The position numbers and the translations under genes were made by a program. 64,000 nt of DNA. It comes from an uncultured Gammaproteobacteria bacterium. GTDB taxonomy: Bacteria > Pseudomonadota > Gammaproteobacteria > JAADHQ01. Shown piece by piece: positions 27,257 through 36,565 of this stretch. The stretch spans positions 1-64,000 of the forward strand of contig CAMYJO010000021.1 in NCBI GenBank assembly GCA_947258755.1, in the 5' to 3' direction. Numbering within the stretch: position 1 is the first letter of the stretch; each line of letters starts with the position of its first letter. The notes under the pieces were generated by a model. It was not told the origin of the DNA and searched no databases. It was given only the letters and a program-made list of their open reading frames with translations.

Positions 27257-28203
27257 CTACCATCGCCGTACATGAACTCGTCAGCCAGTTACATAGTCGT
27301 ATCACACTGGAATGGGTAGCAGGCGGGCAAGGCGGTCAGCGGGCAATCAAATCAACGAGCTACGATAACAGGAACAACATAGTGTTGGTTGGCCATCTCA
27401 ATATTATTCACCCCAATAGAATCCAGGTGCTCGGAAAAACTGAACTCGACTACCTGGAAAAGCTGGGCAAGAATTCGCACGATGATACGGTCAATCAACT
27501 TTTTTCCCAGGAATTGACAGCCATGGTCCTGATCACTGATGGCTTACCAGTGCCACGTGAATTCCGCTCATCAGCTGACCGACTTGGCATTTCTCTGCTA
27601 AGCTGCCAGGCTAATAGCCAAGAAGTCATCAACCACCTGCAATACCTACTTGGATCAGTACTCGCCAACACTACTATTATCCATGGCGTTTTTATGGACG
27701 TCATGGGCAGCGGTGTATTGCTGACTGGTGAAAGCGGCATCGGCAAGAGTGAACTGGCCCTTGACCTGATCAGTCGTGGCCATCGCCTGATAGCAGACGA
27801 CGCACCCGAATTTTCCAAAATTGCACCAGACATTATCAACGGCACTTGCCCTGAAATGCTGCGCGAATTTCTTGAGGTGCGAGGACTGGGCATATTAAAT
27901 GTTCGCGCACTATTCGGCGACAGCGCTATCAAAATCAGCAAATACCTACGCCTGGTCATCGATCTGGAAGTTATGACCGATGAGCAACTACACCATGTTG
28001 ACCGACTGCGTGGCGCAAAACGAAATCGCAAGATATTAGGGATCAATGTCCCTGAAGTAAGCCTACCCGTGGCCCCTGGACGTAATCTGGCTATCGCTGT
28101 GGAAACTGCAGTACGAAACCACATTCTGATAGAAAAAGGCTATGATGCAGCGGAAGATTTCATTAATCGCCAGAACAACGCTACACAGAAGAACAGCCAA
28201 TGA
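27253..28203 (+). CDS. hprK: HPr kinase/phosphorylase
   Basis: A 316-residue bifunctional enzyme that phosphorylates HPr on serine and removes that phosphate. The P-loop is GESGIGKS (159-166), and the conserved EVRGLGILNVRALFG lies downstream. The HPr in this cluster keeps a serine at the matching site (GKSIMGV, Ser47), so the pair can be matched. HprK is absent from E. coli but present in this type of cluster in Xanthomonas, Neisseria and relatives. ATGA overlaps on both sides. Confidence 0.95.
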   Translation: MTTIAVHELVSQLHSRITLEWVAGGQGGQRAIKSTSYDNRNNIVLVGHLNIIHPNRIQVLGKTELDYLEKLGKNSHDDTVNQLFSQELTAMVLITDGLPVPREFRSSADRLGISLLSCQANSQEVINHLQYLLGSVLANTTIIHGVFMDVMGSGVLLTGESGIGKSELALDLISRGHRLIADDAPEFSKIAPDIINGTCPEMLREFLEVRGLGILNVRALFGDSAIKISKYLRLVIDLEVMTDEQLHHVDRLRGAKRNRKILGINVPEVSLPVAPGRNLAIAVETAVRNHILIEKGYDAAEDFINRQNNATQKNSQ

Positions 28204-29057
28204 AACTGATTATAATAAGTGGCTTGTCCGGTTCAGGTAAAAGTATTGCGCTCAATACGCTTGAAGATCTGGACTACTACTGTATCGATAATATGCCCAT
28301 CGGCATGCTACCCTCCCTGACCGAACAGCTGACCAATAACTGGGACGATACAAACAACATGATCGCTGTAGGCATCGATGCTAGAAACATTCGCCAGGAC
28401 CTGGAAAATTTCCCGCAGTGCATAGAGGACATAAAGTCATCCGGAATGGATATAGAAGTAATATATCTGGAAGCCAATGACAGCGCCTTGTTAAAACGCT
28501 TCAGCGAGACTAGACGCAAACACCCACTGACCAACGAAGAACGATCCCTGGCCGACGCCATTAAACTGGAGCGCCAGCTGATTTACCCAATTGCTGCACA
28601 GGCTAATCTGCACATAGACACTACGCATACCAACATCTACCAATTACGTGACATGATACGTAACAGAGTCATCAATGAACCGACCGAATCCATGTCGCTT
28701 TTATTTCAGTCTTTCGGCTTCAAGCATGGCACCCCGAGCGATGCTGACTTTATTTTTGATATGCGCTGCCTGCCTAACCCTCACTGGGAAACCTCATTAC
28801 GGCCACTAACAGGGATGGATACCAAGGTCATTGAGTACCTTGAAAAACAGGCTTGGGTTACCGAAATGAAACAGAATCTGATCGATTTCCTTGATACCTG
28901 GATACCAAGGTATGAACAGGAAAACCGCAACTACATGACTGTCGCCATTGGTTGCACTGGCGGCCAACATCGATCAGTATATATGGTAGAAGCCGTCGCA
29001 GATTATTTTAAAGGATTGCGTAGCAACATCATGGTTAGGCACAGGGAATTATCATGA
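28200..29057 (+). CDS. rapZ: RapZ, RNase adaptor and nucleotide-binding protein
   Basis: A 285-residue protein with an N-terminal P-loop (GLSGSGKS, 8-15) and a C-terminal RNA-binding domain with CTGGQHRSVYMVEAVA. RapZ targets the GlmZ small RNA to RNase E in E. coli to control GlmS; whether that RNA exists here is unknown. Overlaps hprK and the EIIA gene by four bases, so the cluster is a single translationally coupled unit. Confidence 0.94.
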   Translation: MKLIIISGLSGSGKSIALNTLEDLDYYCIDNMPIGMLPSLTEQLTNNWDDTNNMIAVGIDARNIRQDLENFPQCIEDIKSSGMDIEVIYLEANDSALLKRFSETRRKHPLTNEERSLADAIKLERQLIYPIAAQANLHIDTTHTNIYQLRDMIRNRVINEPTESMSLLFQSFGFKHGTPSDADFIFDMRCLPNPHWETSLRPLTGMDTKVIEYLEKQAWVTEMKQNLIDFLDTWIPRYEQENRNYMTVAIGCTGGQHRSVYMVEAVADYFKGLRSNIMVRHRELS

Positions 29058-29440
29058 GCGTAGGCATTTTCATCATCACCCATAACGATATTGGCCAACA
29101 ATTACTGGAGACAGCCAGAGTCATGCTCGGCACATGTCCGCTGGAATCCACGAGCCTTTCAATACCCAGCGATTGCGCTTTGGAGACATCGATTGCAGAA
29201 GCGAAACTGATTATAAACAAGCTCGATAGCGGCGATGGTGTTCTTGTTCTGACCGATATGTTTGGCTCAACTCCAAGCAATATTGCCAACCGTCTTAGTA
29301 ATAATAATTCTGTAACCGTTATATCCGGTGTAAACCTGCCTATGTTGATCCGTGTATTAAATTATCCGCGCTTGAATCTGAAGCAACTCGCTGAAAAGGC
29401 GTATTCAGGCGGACATGACGGCATTATGATTTGCAAATAG
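29054..29440 (+). CDS. PTS EIIA of the mannose/fructose type
   Basis: A 128-residue EIIA-Man domain. The phosphoacceptor His10 lies in GIFIITHNDIG, and a later conserved stretch is VLVLTDMFGSTPSN. No EIIB, EIIC or EIID gene is in the window, so it should serve regulation rather than transport. It sits directly before the HPr gene (3 bases between) and fits the Xanthomonas-type cluster. Confidence 0.92.
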   Translation: MSVGIFIITHNDIGQQLLETARVMLGTCPLESTSLSIPSDCALETSIAEAKLIINKLDSGDGVLVLTDMFGSTPSNIANRLSNNNSVTVISGVNLPMLIRVLNYPRLNLKQLAEKAYSGGHDGIMICK

Positions 29441-29443
29441 ACC

Positions 29444-29713
29444 ATGATTGAAAAACAGGTTCACATCATAAACAAACTTGGCCTGCATGCCCGCGCCGCA
29501 GCCAAATTTGTCACCCTGGCATCAAGCTTTACAAGCAATGTCTATTTAAGCAAAGGCCCGCAGAAAGTAAATGGCAAGAGTATTATGGGTGTCATGATGC
29601 TGGCCGCATCCAAAGGCACCCAACTGACATTGAGCGCATCGGGAATTGATGAAGAGCTGGCCACTAACGAACTGGATGCTTTGATTCAGAACCGCTTTGG
29701 TGAAAATGAATAG
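29444..29713 (+). CDS. HPr phosphocarrier
   Basis: An 89-residue HPr. The active-site His15 lies in NKLGLHARAAAKF, and the regulatory serine is in NGKSIMGVMML. It carries phosphate from Enzyme I to the EIIA proteins. Having both the histidine and the serine site matches the HprK gene three genes upstream. Could equally be called ptsH or ptsO. Confidence 0.94.
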   Translation: MIEKQVHIINKLGLHARAAAKFVTLASSFTSNVYLSKGPQKVNGKSIMGVMMLAASKGTQLTLSASGIDEELATNELDALIQNRFGENE

Positions 29714-29750
29714 ATTATAAAAGTATCCAGCTGACTGTTTAAGGACGAGA

Positions 29751-29864
29751 ATGACCAAGACACAGATAACAGTTGTCCATTTATTTTCGCAGACAGATAC
29801 TGCTCTGCCCAACTGTTTCATGTCAGACATAAGCTCAAGCAACATCATCGGTGGACAAACATGA
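29751..29864 (+). CDS. Candidate small ORF (37 aa) coupled to ptsI
   Basis: ATG at 29751 follows AAGGACGAG; the frame encodes MTKTQITVVHLFSQTDTALP and further, 37 codons, ending in TGA at 29862-29864. The stop overlaps the ptsI ATG as ATGA, the same junction used throughout this cluster. The ptsI start itself has only a weak GGTGG upstream. It could be a leader peptide that couples ptsI translation, or a small protein. No homologue is claimed. Confidence 0.35.
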   Translation: MTKTQITVVHLFSQTDTALPNCFMSDISSSNIIGGQT

Positions 29865-31609
29865 CCCTGGCAATCAAAGGTATCGCTGTCTCACGGGGTG
29901 TAGCCATGGGTCGCACGCACCTCCTCGAAAGAGGGCGTCCAGATATTGCCGAAACCTGCATACCCCACGAACATCTAGAAGATGAAATTGCACGCCTACA
30001 TCGTGCAATTGATATTGCCAACATGCAGCTGCGACAAATACAGGAAAAAATACCCCGGTCTACAGCCACTAATATCGCCGCCTTTATTGATACACACTTA
30101 CTCATGCTCAATGACCCTGCCCTGTCAGATGCTCCAGTCGAAATCATGCGATCACGCTCATGCAGTGCTGAATGGGCACTTAAGCTGCAACTAGACAGCC
30201 TGGTCAGAGTTTTTGATGAAATGAATGACCCCTACCTGAAGACACGCCGAGATGATGTCATTCACGTTGTTGATCGGATTCTGCGCATCCTTACTAATAT
30301 GAATGAAGAACTACCTCTTCACGATGGCGCACAATTTCTGCAAAACCGCATAGTGGTGGCAGATGATCTGACCCCGGCCGATATCGTGCTACTGCAACAC
30401 CAGGGTATGATTGCATTCATTACCGAATCTGGCGGCCCGCTCTCACACACAGCAATACTCGCACGCAGCCTCAAACTCCCAGCCATCGTCGGTATTCGCC
30501 ACGCCAAACGTTATCTCCTCAATGATGAGGATATTATTATTGATGGTGATCAGGGCATCGTCCTGAGCAAAGCTACTGCGCCAATCAAAACCTATTACGA
30601 AGATAAGCAACGATCCTCCCGCCAACACTATTCTCGCCTCAACAATCTAAAAAGCAAGCCCACCTTAAGCCTAGATAATATAACCGTTCAACTGCATGCC
30701 AATGCCGAACTACCAGAAGACATGCAAACACTGCGAGACACCAATGTAGATGGCATCGGCTTATTTCGTTCAGAATACCTGTTTATGAACAGGGACGACC
30801 TCCCTGATGAAGAGGAGCAGTTTAACGCTTACAGCAAAATAGTATCAGCAATGAGTGGCAAACCCGTCACCATACGCACACTCGACCTCGGAGCCGACAA
30901 GGCCTTAAAAAATATGCAACAATCTGAATGCCCTACCAACCCCGCATTGGGACTACGGGCCATCAGACTCTGCCTCAAGGACCCGGGGCTATTCATGCCA
31001 CAACTGCGTGCGATACTACGCGCCTCGGCAATAGGCCCAGTACGCCTGATGATCCCGATGTTGTCGAGCACTGAAGAAATTCTGCAGGTGATCAACATTG
31101 TTGATAACATTAAGATGGAATTGCGCAGGCTAAAGATCGACTATGACGAAAATATACCGGTTGGCGGCATGATAGAAGTACCTGCAGCAGCCATCACATC
31201 ACATCTGTTTGCCCGCCATCTTGATTTTCTATCAATAGGCACGAATGATTTGATCCAGTACACACTGGCTATCGATCGTATCGATGAAGACGTCAATTAT
31301 CTATATAAACCCAGCCACCCATCGGTTCTATTTTTGATCCGAAAGATCATAGAAGCAGGCGAAAATGCCGGCATACCGGTCGCCATGTGCGGGGAAATGG
31401 CTGGCGACCCTGAATATACACGTCTACTACTAGGCTTGGGCCTACGTGAATTCAGCATGCAACCCAACGCAATCCTCGAGGTGAAAAATATTATCAATCA
31501 TTCCCGAATTTCAACACTTGAATCAGCCAGCCTCGATGTGCTTCAGTGTGAACATGCCGACGAGTCACTCACACTAATTCAGGCCATCAATTCACAGCAA
31601 CATCAATGA
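29861..31609 (+). CDS. ptsI: PTS Enzyme I (PEP-protein phosphotransferase)
   Basis: A 582-residue Enzyme I that takes phosphate from PEP and gives it to HPr. The HPr-binding N domain, the phosphohistidine His196 in GGPLSHTAILARSL, and the C-terminal PEP-binding TIM barrel with SIGTNDLIQYTLAIDR and a conserved CGEMAGD are present. It lacks the N-terminal GAF domain of PtsP, so it is a canonical EI rather than EI-Ntr. Last gene of the ptsN-to-ptsI block. Confidence 0.95.
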   Translation: MTLAIKGIAVSRGVAMGRTHLLERGRPDIAETCIPHEHLEDEIARLHRAIDIANMQLRQIQEKIPRSTATNIAAFIDTHLLMLNDPALSDAPVEIMRSRSCSAEWALKLQLDSLVRVFDEMNDPYLKTRRDDVIHVVDRILRILTNMNEELPLHDGAQFLQNRIVVADDLTPADIVLLQHQGMIAFITESGGPLSHTAILARSLKLPAIVGIRHAKRYLLNDEDIIIDGDQGIVLSKATAPIKTYYEDKQRSSRQHYSRLNNLKSKPTLSLDNITVQLHANAELPEDMQTLRDTNVDGIGLFRSEYLFMNRDDLPDEEEQFNAYSKIVSAMSGKPVTIRTLDLGADKALKNMQQSECPTNPALGLRAIRLCLKDPGLFMPQLRAILRASAIGPVRLMIPMLSSTEEILQVINIVDNIKMELRRLKIDYDENIPVGGMIEVPAAAITSHLFARHLDFLSIGTNDLIQYTLAIDRIDEDVNYLYKPSHPSVLFLIRKIIEAGENAGIPVAMCGEMAGDPEYTRLLLGLGLREFSMQPNAILEVKNIINHSRISTLESASLDVLQCEHADESLTLIQAINSQQHQ

Positions 31610-31723
31610 TCGTTATAAGAGTAATAGTTAAATATTTATAAAATTCTGACCAAGGATAGACCTGCCAGTTGAATCTGGTTACACTCTTGGGCGAGCAAGC
31701 TATTAATATTAGAGCCTTGACCC

Positions 31724-33085
31724 ATGAGTGAAGCCATCCAGACAGAGCATAAAACCGAGAATCGCCTGGATTCATTCCTTGAGGCACTAAGAAAAGGTAA
31801 AAATCAGCATATCTGGAATATGCTGGCCGACCTCCATCCGGCTGAAATCGCCCATATCATCGAATCCCTACCTACGACAGAGCGTCAATTCGTCTGGAAG
31901 CTGGTTAATCCCGACGATGAAGGCGAGATCCTGTTACATGTTAATGACGAGGTGCGCGCTGGCCTGATCAAAGACATGGACAATGATGAGCTGGTGGCAG
32001 CCACAGACGGTATGGACATGGATGACCTCGCTGACCTACTCAACGACCTGCCCGATATCGTCATCAAGGAAGTACTGCGCTCAATGGACAAACAGGACCG
32101 TCTGCGCCTGCAGTCAGTCCTATCCTACCCGGAAGACAGTGCCGGCGGGCTGATGGATACTGACACACTCACAGTACGAGCGGATGTCACCCTGGACGTG
32201 GTCTTACGCTATCTGCGCCTGCGCGGTGACTTGCCAGCTTTTACCGACAAAATGATAGTCGTCAATCGCTTTGACATGTTTCTGGGCAATCTTGATCTAT
32301 CCAAAATAGTGACCAGCGACCCGAGCATGACCGTAGCCGAAATCATGAGCAAGGATGTGGAGCCCATTGAGGCCAATATGTCAGCCAAGGAAGTCGCCCA
32401 TTTGTTCGAAAAAAGAGATTTGATCTCGGCCCCCGTCGTCAGTGAAGATAACCGCCTGATCGGACGCATTACCATAGATGATGTCGTCGATGTCATCCGT
32501 GATGAGGCCGAACACTCCCTGATGAGTATGGCGGGCATGCATGAAGAAGATGACATGTTTGCCCCTGTTATCCATAGCGCAAAAAGCCGCGCCTTCTGGT
32601 TGGGCCTGAACCTGTTGACCGCACTGCTGGCTGCCTGGGTCATCGGACTGTTCCAGGGGACCCTGGAAAAAGTAGTGGCCCTGGCCGTATTGATGCCGAT
32701 CGCGGCCAGCATGGGAGGCATTGCCGGTACGCAGACCCTGACATTAATCATTCGCGGTATGGCCCTTGGACATATCGGTAAGTCCAACGCCAAATGGCTA
32801 TTATATAAAGAAGCAGCTGTCGGTGCCCTGAATGGTGTGGTCTGGGCAGCTGTGGTTGCAGCCTTCACAATATTCTGGTTTAAAGATGTCATGATAGGCG
32901 TCTTTATCGCCGCAGCCATGCTGATCAATCTATTGTTTGCGGCCATCGCCGGTTTCAGTATTCCGCTTGTTCTGAAGAGAATGGGTATCGACCCCGCCCT
33001 GGCCGGTAGCGTCATCCTAACCACGTTCACGGATATCATCGGTTATATTGCCTTCCTTGGCTTAGCGACAATCTACTTTATCTGA
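31724..33085 (+). CDS. mgtE: MgtE-type magnesium transporter
   Basis: A 453-residue Mg2+ channel. An N-terminal superhelical MgtE_N domain (about 10-130) is followed by two CBS domains (about 140-265) and five membrane helices (about 285-450) that include the conserved MPIAASMGGIAGTQTLTLIIRGMALG. The CBS part senses cytoplasmic Mg2+ to gate the pore. There is a 114-base gap after ptsI in which I see no M-box. The gene order ptsI-mgtE matches the xanthomonad cluster. Confidence 0.95.
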   Translation: MSEAIQTEHKTENRLDSFLEALRKGKNQHIWNMLADLHPAEIAHIIESLPTTERQFVWKLVNPDDEGEILLHVNDEVRAGLIKDMDNDELVAATDGMDMDDLADLLNDLPDIVIKEVLRSMDKQDRLRLQSVLSYPEDSAGGLMDTDTLTVRADVTLDVVLRYLRLRGDLPAFTDKMIVVNRFDMFLGNLDLSKIVTSDPSMTVAEIMSKDVEPIEANMSAKEVAHLFEKRDLISAPVVSEDNRLIGRITIDDVVDVIRDEAEHSLMSMAGMHEEDDMFAPVIHSAKSRAFWLGLNLLTALLAAWVIGLFQGTLEKVVALAVLMPIAASMGGIAGTQTLTLIIRGMALGHIGKSNAKWLLYKEAAVGALNGVVWAAVVAAFTIFWFKDVMIGVFIAAAMLINLLFAAIAGFSIPLVLKRMGIDPALAGSVILTTFTDIIGYIAFLGLATIYFI

Positions 33086-33528
33086 TCCGTTACTGCAGGG
33101 TCAGGCATTCTTCACATGCTCTGACCTGGACAAAAACTTATACTTGAATAAAGTTTTTTGTATTTTGATTTTCACAACGAAGACACGAAGAAAAGCAGAT
33201 ACTTATATGTATTAATTCTGATTTAATCTGACACTATAACGGCTACTTTTCTTCGATAGCGGTCATTAAGATTAAATCAATGATGTACTGCTATCGGCCA
33301 GAAGCCGCGCATCGACTGTCTAATGTTGAGTGACTGCTCCCAATCATTAGCGGACCTTCATCTTTCAAACATTGCGAGCTTAGTTTCACCCTATCCAGTC
33401 GTTTAGACTTGTAAGTTCTAAAGCAGAGTACGGCCAGTGGCGGTCATTTAATCCATTTCAATCGAGTCTGACCATATTGATCTCGGGTATCGGCAATTTG
33501 GGTAGAACATGGAGACAATTTGATGGTC
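33086..33528. other. 443-base gap at the left edge of the accessory island
   Basis: No gene seen. It holds the half-palindrome CACAACGAAGACACGAAGAA (33173 onward), a weak AT stem AAAACTT / AAGTTTT at 33133-33157 with a partly overlapping T run that may be an mgtE terminator, and CTATCGGCCAGAAGCCGC at 33291-33308, a near copy of 39933-39950. Confidence 0.5.
33173..33195 (+). repeat. Left half-arm of the composite repeat (copy E)
   Basis: CACAACGAAGACACGAAGAAAAG matches the outer left arm of copy B. No right arm is near it. The inverted partner CTTCGTGCCTTCGTGG lies 7.2 kb away at 40380, on the other side of the island. Confidence 0.7.
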
Positions 33529-34348
33529 TCAGCCGAGCAAACCGGTAGAAGGCGCCCGGCCATCCGGCAATAGGCCCGTTGTCACTAAAATCACCTTTCC
33601 CTGCAAATGGGTGAGGATCCTCTCGACCACCACTGAATCCTCTATGCTGGCTATGACCTTGGCGGCACCACCACATTCCCCGCAGGTCTCTATGTCGATG
33701 GTAAACACCTGCTTGTGTCGTTGCGCCCAAGTTATCGATGCCCGGCGTTCGGCTGGCATTTTATCTTTTTTCTTCCTCGTCCGCCCCAAAATCTGGTTTA
33801 TGTCCTTTGCCCGTTTGGCCGGTGTTACCAAAGCTTGATGCTTGCTGTTGGGAGCAAAAACACCTTGATATCCGGTTAGATTCACTCGTGACTTGGGCAT
33901 TAGTGCGGCGTACCTGGCGCTGACGTGCATGGACGCACTAATGCCGCGGGCGCAAGGATGCGCTAGAGCGGCGAAGTCTAGTGGCTCGAAGCTCACATGC
34001 GTGGCGCCATACCCAAAGCACTCGCTACGCTCGCGGGGCAAGCTTTCGTGATAGGGGGGGCAGCTCATAACATACTTTGCCACTTGCAGTTAGCGACAGA
34101 CGCTTTTCCGAGGCTATATAGCGGCACAGTCGCCCTAGCTTCTTACGTTCATGGGTTTTGGCAGCCACGCCAGCATGCAGACTGAAGCCAGCCACCTTGC
34201 CCACCGTATTTGCGAATTTCTCACCTGAGTCTGCGGCCGGCAGTGCTCGCAGTGTAAATACCTTGCGTCCCGCCTGCGGACCCACAGTAATGCGATTGGT
34301 GATGTATTGCCCGCCATAGCGGATCCATTGACCCTGCTTCCATTGCAT
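33529..34348 (-). mobile_element. Decayed IS91-type transposase
   Basis: A broken gene read on -. The upstream piece has VAGFSLHAGVAAKTHERKKLGRLCRYI and the downstream piece has ATHVSFEPLDF, VFAPNSKHQALVTPAKRAK and WAQRHKQVFTIDIETCGECGG, all characteristic of IS91-family transposases. A frameshift joins the pieces near a G run at 34055-34061, and the N-terminal third is missing. An inserted stretch of about 50 bases separates FEPLDF from AALMPKSRVNL, so it cannot make a working transposase. Confidence 0.85.
33896..33945. repeat. Short palindrome inserted in the IS91 remnant
   Basis: GGCATTAGTGCG (33896-33907) and CGCACTAATGCC (33934-33945) form a perfect 12-bp inverted repeat with a 26-base spacer. 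It lies in the segment that interrupts the transposase frame between FEPLDF and AALMPK. One arm is native transposase sequence, so the structure looks like an inverted duplication or a small palindromic insertion. Confidence 0.6.
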
Positions 34349-34685
34349 AAGCCTATATGCAATAATTATTATATAAGGTGTATTAAGGAATTTGTTGATA
34401 ATGCAGCTTTTGATAATTATATCACATTGTTTTGATTGGGTTTTTTATAGCAAGCCATGATTATGACACTTTAGTGATCCCTACAAATTCAGGGCGTTAT
34501 AAAGATTACTGCAAAAATTGAGCATAGATCAAGATTGGGGCTAAAGTGTCGATACTACCAAGCATAAGTGCAGCTTGTGTCATTATCACAGGCCCTATTG
34601 TGAAAGGCTGTAATATATTTTTTATTCTTTGTGAAAATATTACAGATTGAATTTAATAGTATTAATATAAAATCAAAGGTACGAG
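34349..34685. other. AT-rich gap before the CDP-sugar cluster
   Basis: No gene seen. A 10-bp perfect inverted repeat, GACACTTTAG (34465-34474) and CTAAAGTGTC (34541-34550), may be ends of a lost element. A promoter for the sugar cluster should lie here, but I cannot choose one because many AT-rich hexamers fit. The ATG of the first gene follows AAAGGTACGAG. Confidence 0.4.
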
Positions 34686-35465
34686 ATGAAAGTTTTATTA
34701 CTTGCTGGTGGTCTGGGAACCAGACTATCTGAAGAAACAGAAATTAAGCCAAAACCAATGGTAGAGATCGGTGGTAAACCGATACTCTGGCATATTATGA
34801 AAATATACTCTCATTATGGCTATAATGATTTCGTCATACTTTTAGGTTACAAAGGATATGTTATAAAAGAGTATTTTTTAAACTATTTCCTACATCAAAG
34901 TGATGTCTCGATCAATCTTGCTGATAATAAAGTTGAGATCTTAAACAACTCTTCAGAACCCTGGAAGGTGACACTTGTCGATACCGGCCTACATACAATG
35001 ACTGGCGGCAGGATTAAAAAGGTAGCATCCCATATTGGTGACGAACCGTTTATGTTGACATATGGGGATGGTGTTGCAAATGTAAACCTGGATCAGGCAA
35101 TGGAATTTCATAACAGCCATGGAAAGTTGATTACAATGACCTCGGCAAGACCAGAAGCAAGATTTGGTGTAATGGATATCCAGGAAGATAATAAAGTTGC
35201 TTCATTTTATGAAAAGCCCATTTCAGATGGCGGTTGGATTAATGGCGGTTACTTTATTTGTGAGCCAGGTGTCCTTGATTATATCCCTGATGGGGACGAA
35301 GCTGTATTTGAGCAAGAACCACTTATTGAACTGGCAAAATCTGGTAATTTATATACTTACAAGCATGATGGCTTCTGGCAATGCATGGATACACTCAGAG
35401 ATAAGTCGAAATTAAATGCATTATGGGATTCAGGTGATGCCCCTTGGAAAATTTGGAAAAGCTAA
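34686..35465 (+). CDS. rfbF: Glucose-1-phosphate cytidylyltransferase
   Basis: Makes CDP-glucose from CTP and glucose-1-phosphate, the entry step to CDP-6-deoxyhexoses. The nucleotidyltransferase signature LAGGLGTRLSEETEIKPKPMVEIGGKPILWHIM is at residues 6-38, and the 259-residue length is normal. It is AT-rich, unlike the flanking chromosome, and the stop overlaps the next ATG as TAATG. Confidence 0.95.
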   Translation: MKVLLLAGGLGTRLSEETEIKPKPMVEIGGKPILWHIMKIYSHYGYNDFVILLGYKGYVIKEYFLNYFLHQSDVSINLADNKVEILNNSSEPWKVTLVDTGLHTMTGGRIKKVASHIGDEPFMLTYGDGVANVNLDQAMEFHNSHGKLITMTSARPEARFGVMDIQEDNKVASFYEKPISDGGWINGGYFICEPGVLDYIPDGDEAVFEQEPLIELAKSGNLYTYKHDGFWQCMDTLRDKSKLNALWDSGDAPWKIWKS

Positions 35466-36565
35466 TGTTTAACGGTGTCTACAAAAATAAAAGAGTTCTT
35501 ATAACAGGTCATACTGGATTTAAAGGTACCTGGCTCACTTCATGGTTATTGAATTTGGGTGCCAATGTAACAGGTATCTCGGATAGAATACCGACAGAAC
35601 CATCGATGTTCAAAGAGATAGGCCTGGAAAATAAAATTGATCATCGCATTCTGGATATCAGGGACTACGACAAGTTAAAGTCTGTAATGGATGAATGCAA
35701 GCCTGATTTTGTTTTTCATTTAGCCGCCCAGGCAATAGTGTCTGATTCATATGCCGACCCATTAAACACACTGTCAAGTAATGTCATGGGTACAGCTCAC
35801 GTAATGGACGTGCTGAAAGATTTCAAGCACCCCTGTGTTGCAGTAATCATCACAAGTGACAAGTGTTATGACAATGTGGAATGGGTCTGGGGCTATAAAG
35901 AAACTGATCACATGGGAGGCAAGGATGTCTACAGTGCTTCAAAAGGCGCTGCCGAACTAGTTTATAAGTCATACTTTCATTCTTTTATAAAAAATAATAA
36001 TCATGGAGTAAAAGTCGGAACAGGCCGCGCCGGTAATGTAATTGGTGGTGGGGACTGGGCCAAGGACAGAATAGTTGTCGACTGTATGAAGGCATGGAGC
36101 CAGGGAGAAGCTGTAGAAATCAGGAGTCCGGAAGCAACCAGACCCTGGCAGCATGTGTTGGAACCATTAAGTGGTTATTTATCTCAGGGAATGTATTTGT
36201 TATTAAATGAAAACCTAACGGGCGAAAGCTTTAATTTTGGACCCAGGTCCGAGCAGAACAGGACTGTAGTTGAATTACTGTCTGATTTAAGTTCTTATTG
36301 GAACTTTGACTCTAATGATGACGCCTATAAATGTACTGATAACATCCCTTTTCATGAAGCTGGTCTTTTAAAACTGAACTGTGATAAAGCATTATTCTAT
36401 TTGAAGTGGCAATCTACTTTAAATTACTCACAGATGATTAAATTTGTTAGTGAATGGTATTTTGATTTTTACAAGACAGAAAACAATATGTTTGAAAAGA
36501 CGATGCAGCAAATAGATGAATATCAGAATATTGCTAAAGAAATCCAGCAAGACTGGACAATATAA
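35465..36565 (+). CDS. rfbG: CDP-glucose 4,6-dehydratase
   Basis: Converts CDP-glucose to CDP-4-dehydro-6-deoxyglucose. An extended SDR with GHTGFKGTWLTSWL for NAD binding and the YxxxK motif YSASKGAAE. The start is placed at MFNGVYKNKRVLITG (35465), overlapping the rfbF stop by one base; the ORF-track start is seven codons inside rfbF. The next gene starts directly after the stop. Confidence 0.94.
   Translation: MFNGVYKNKRVLITGHTGFKGTWLTSWLLNLGANVTGISDRIPTEPSMFKEIGLENKIDHRILDIRDYDKLKSVMDECKPDFVFHLAAQAIVSDSYADPLNTLSSNVMGTAHVMDVLKDFKHPCVAVIITSDKCYDNVEWVWGYKETDHMGGKDVYSASKGAAELVYKSYFHSFIKNNNHGVKVGTGRAGNVIGGGDWAKDRIVVDCMKAWSQGEAVEIRSPEATRPWQHVLEPLSGYLSQGMYLLLNENLTGESFNFGPRSEQNRTVVELLSDLSSYWNFDSNDDAYKCTDNIPFHEAGLLKLNCDKALFYLKWQSTLNYSQMIKFVSEWYFDFYKTENNMFEKTMQQIDEYQNIAKEIQQDWTI

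Noticed and set aside
31610-31723. Mg2+ riboswitch upstream of mgtE
   Set aside because: The 114-base gap is too short for an M-box and shows no matching core sequence.
32209-33039. 276-codon - strand ORF
   Set aside because: Antisense shadow of the mgtE membrane domain.
33086-33120. GGTCAG...CTGACC stem after mgtE as a terminator
   Set aside because: It has a bulged stem and no T tract on the + strand directly after it.
33458-33730. 90-codon - strand ORF over the IS91 remnant
   Set aside because: It is in another frame of the transposase end, and the real frame is recognisable at 33529-34083.
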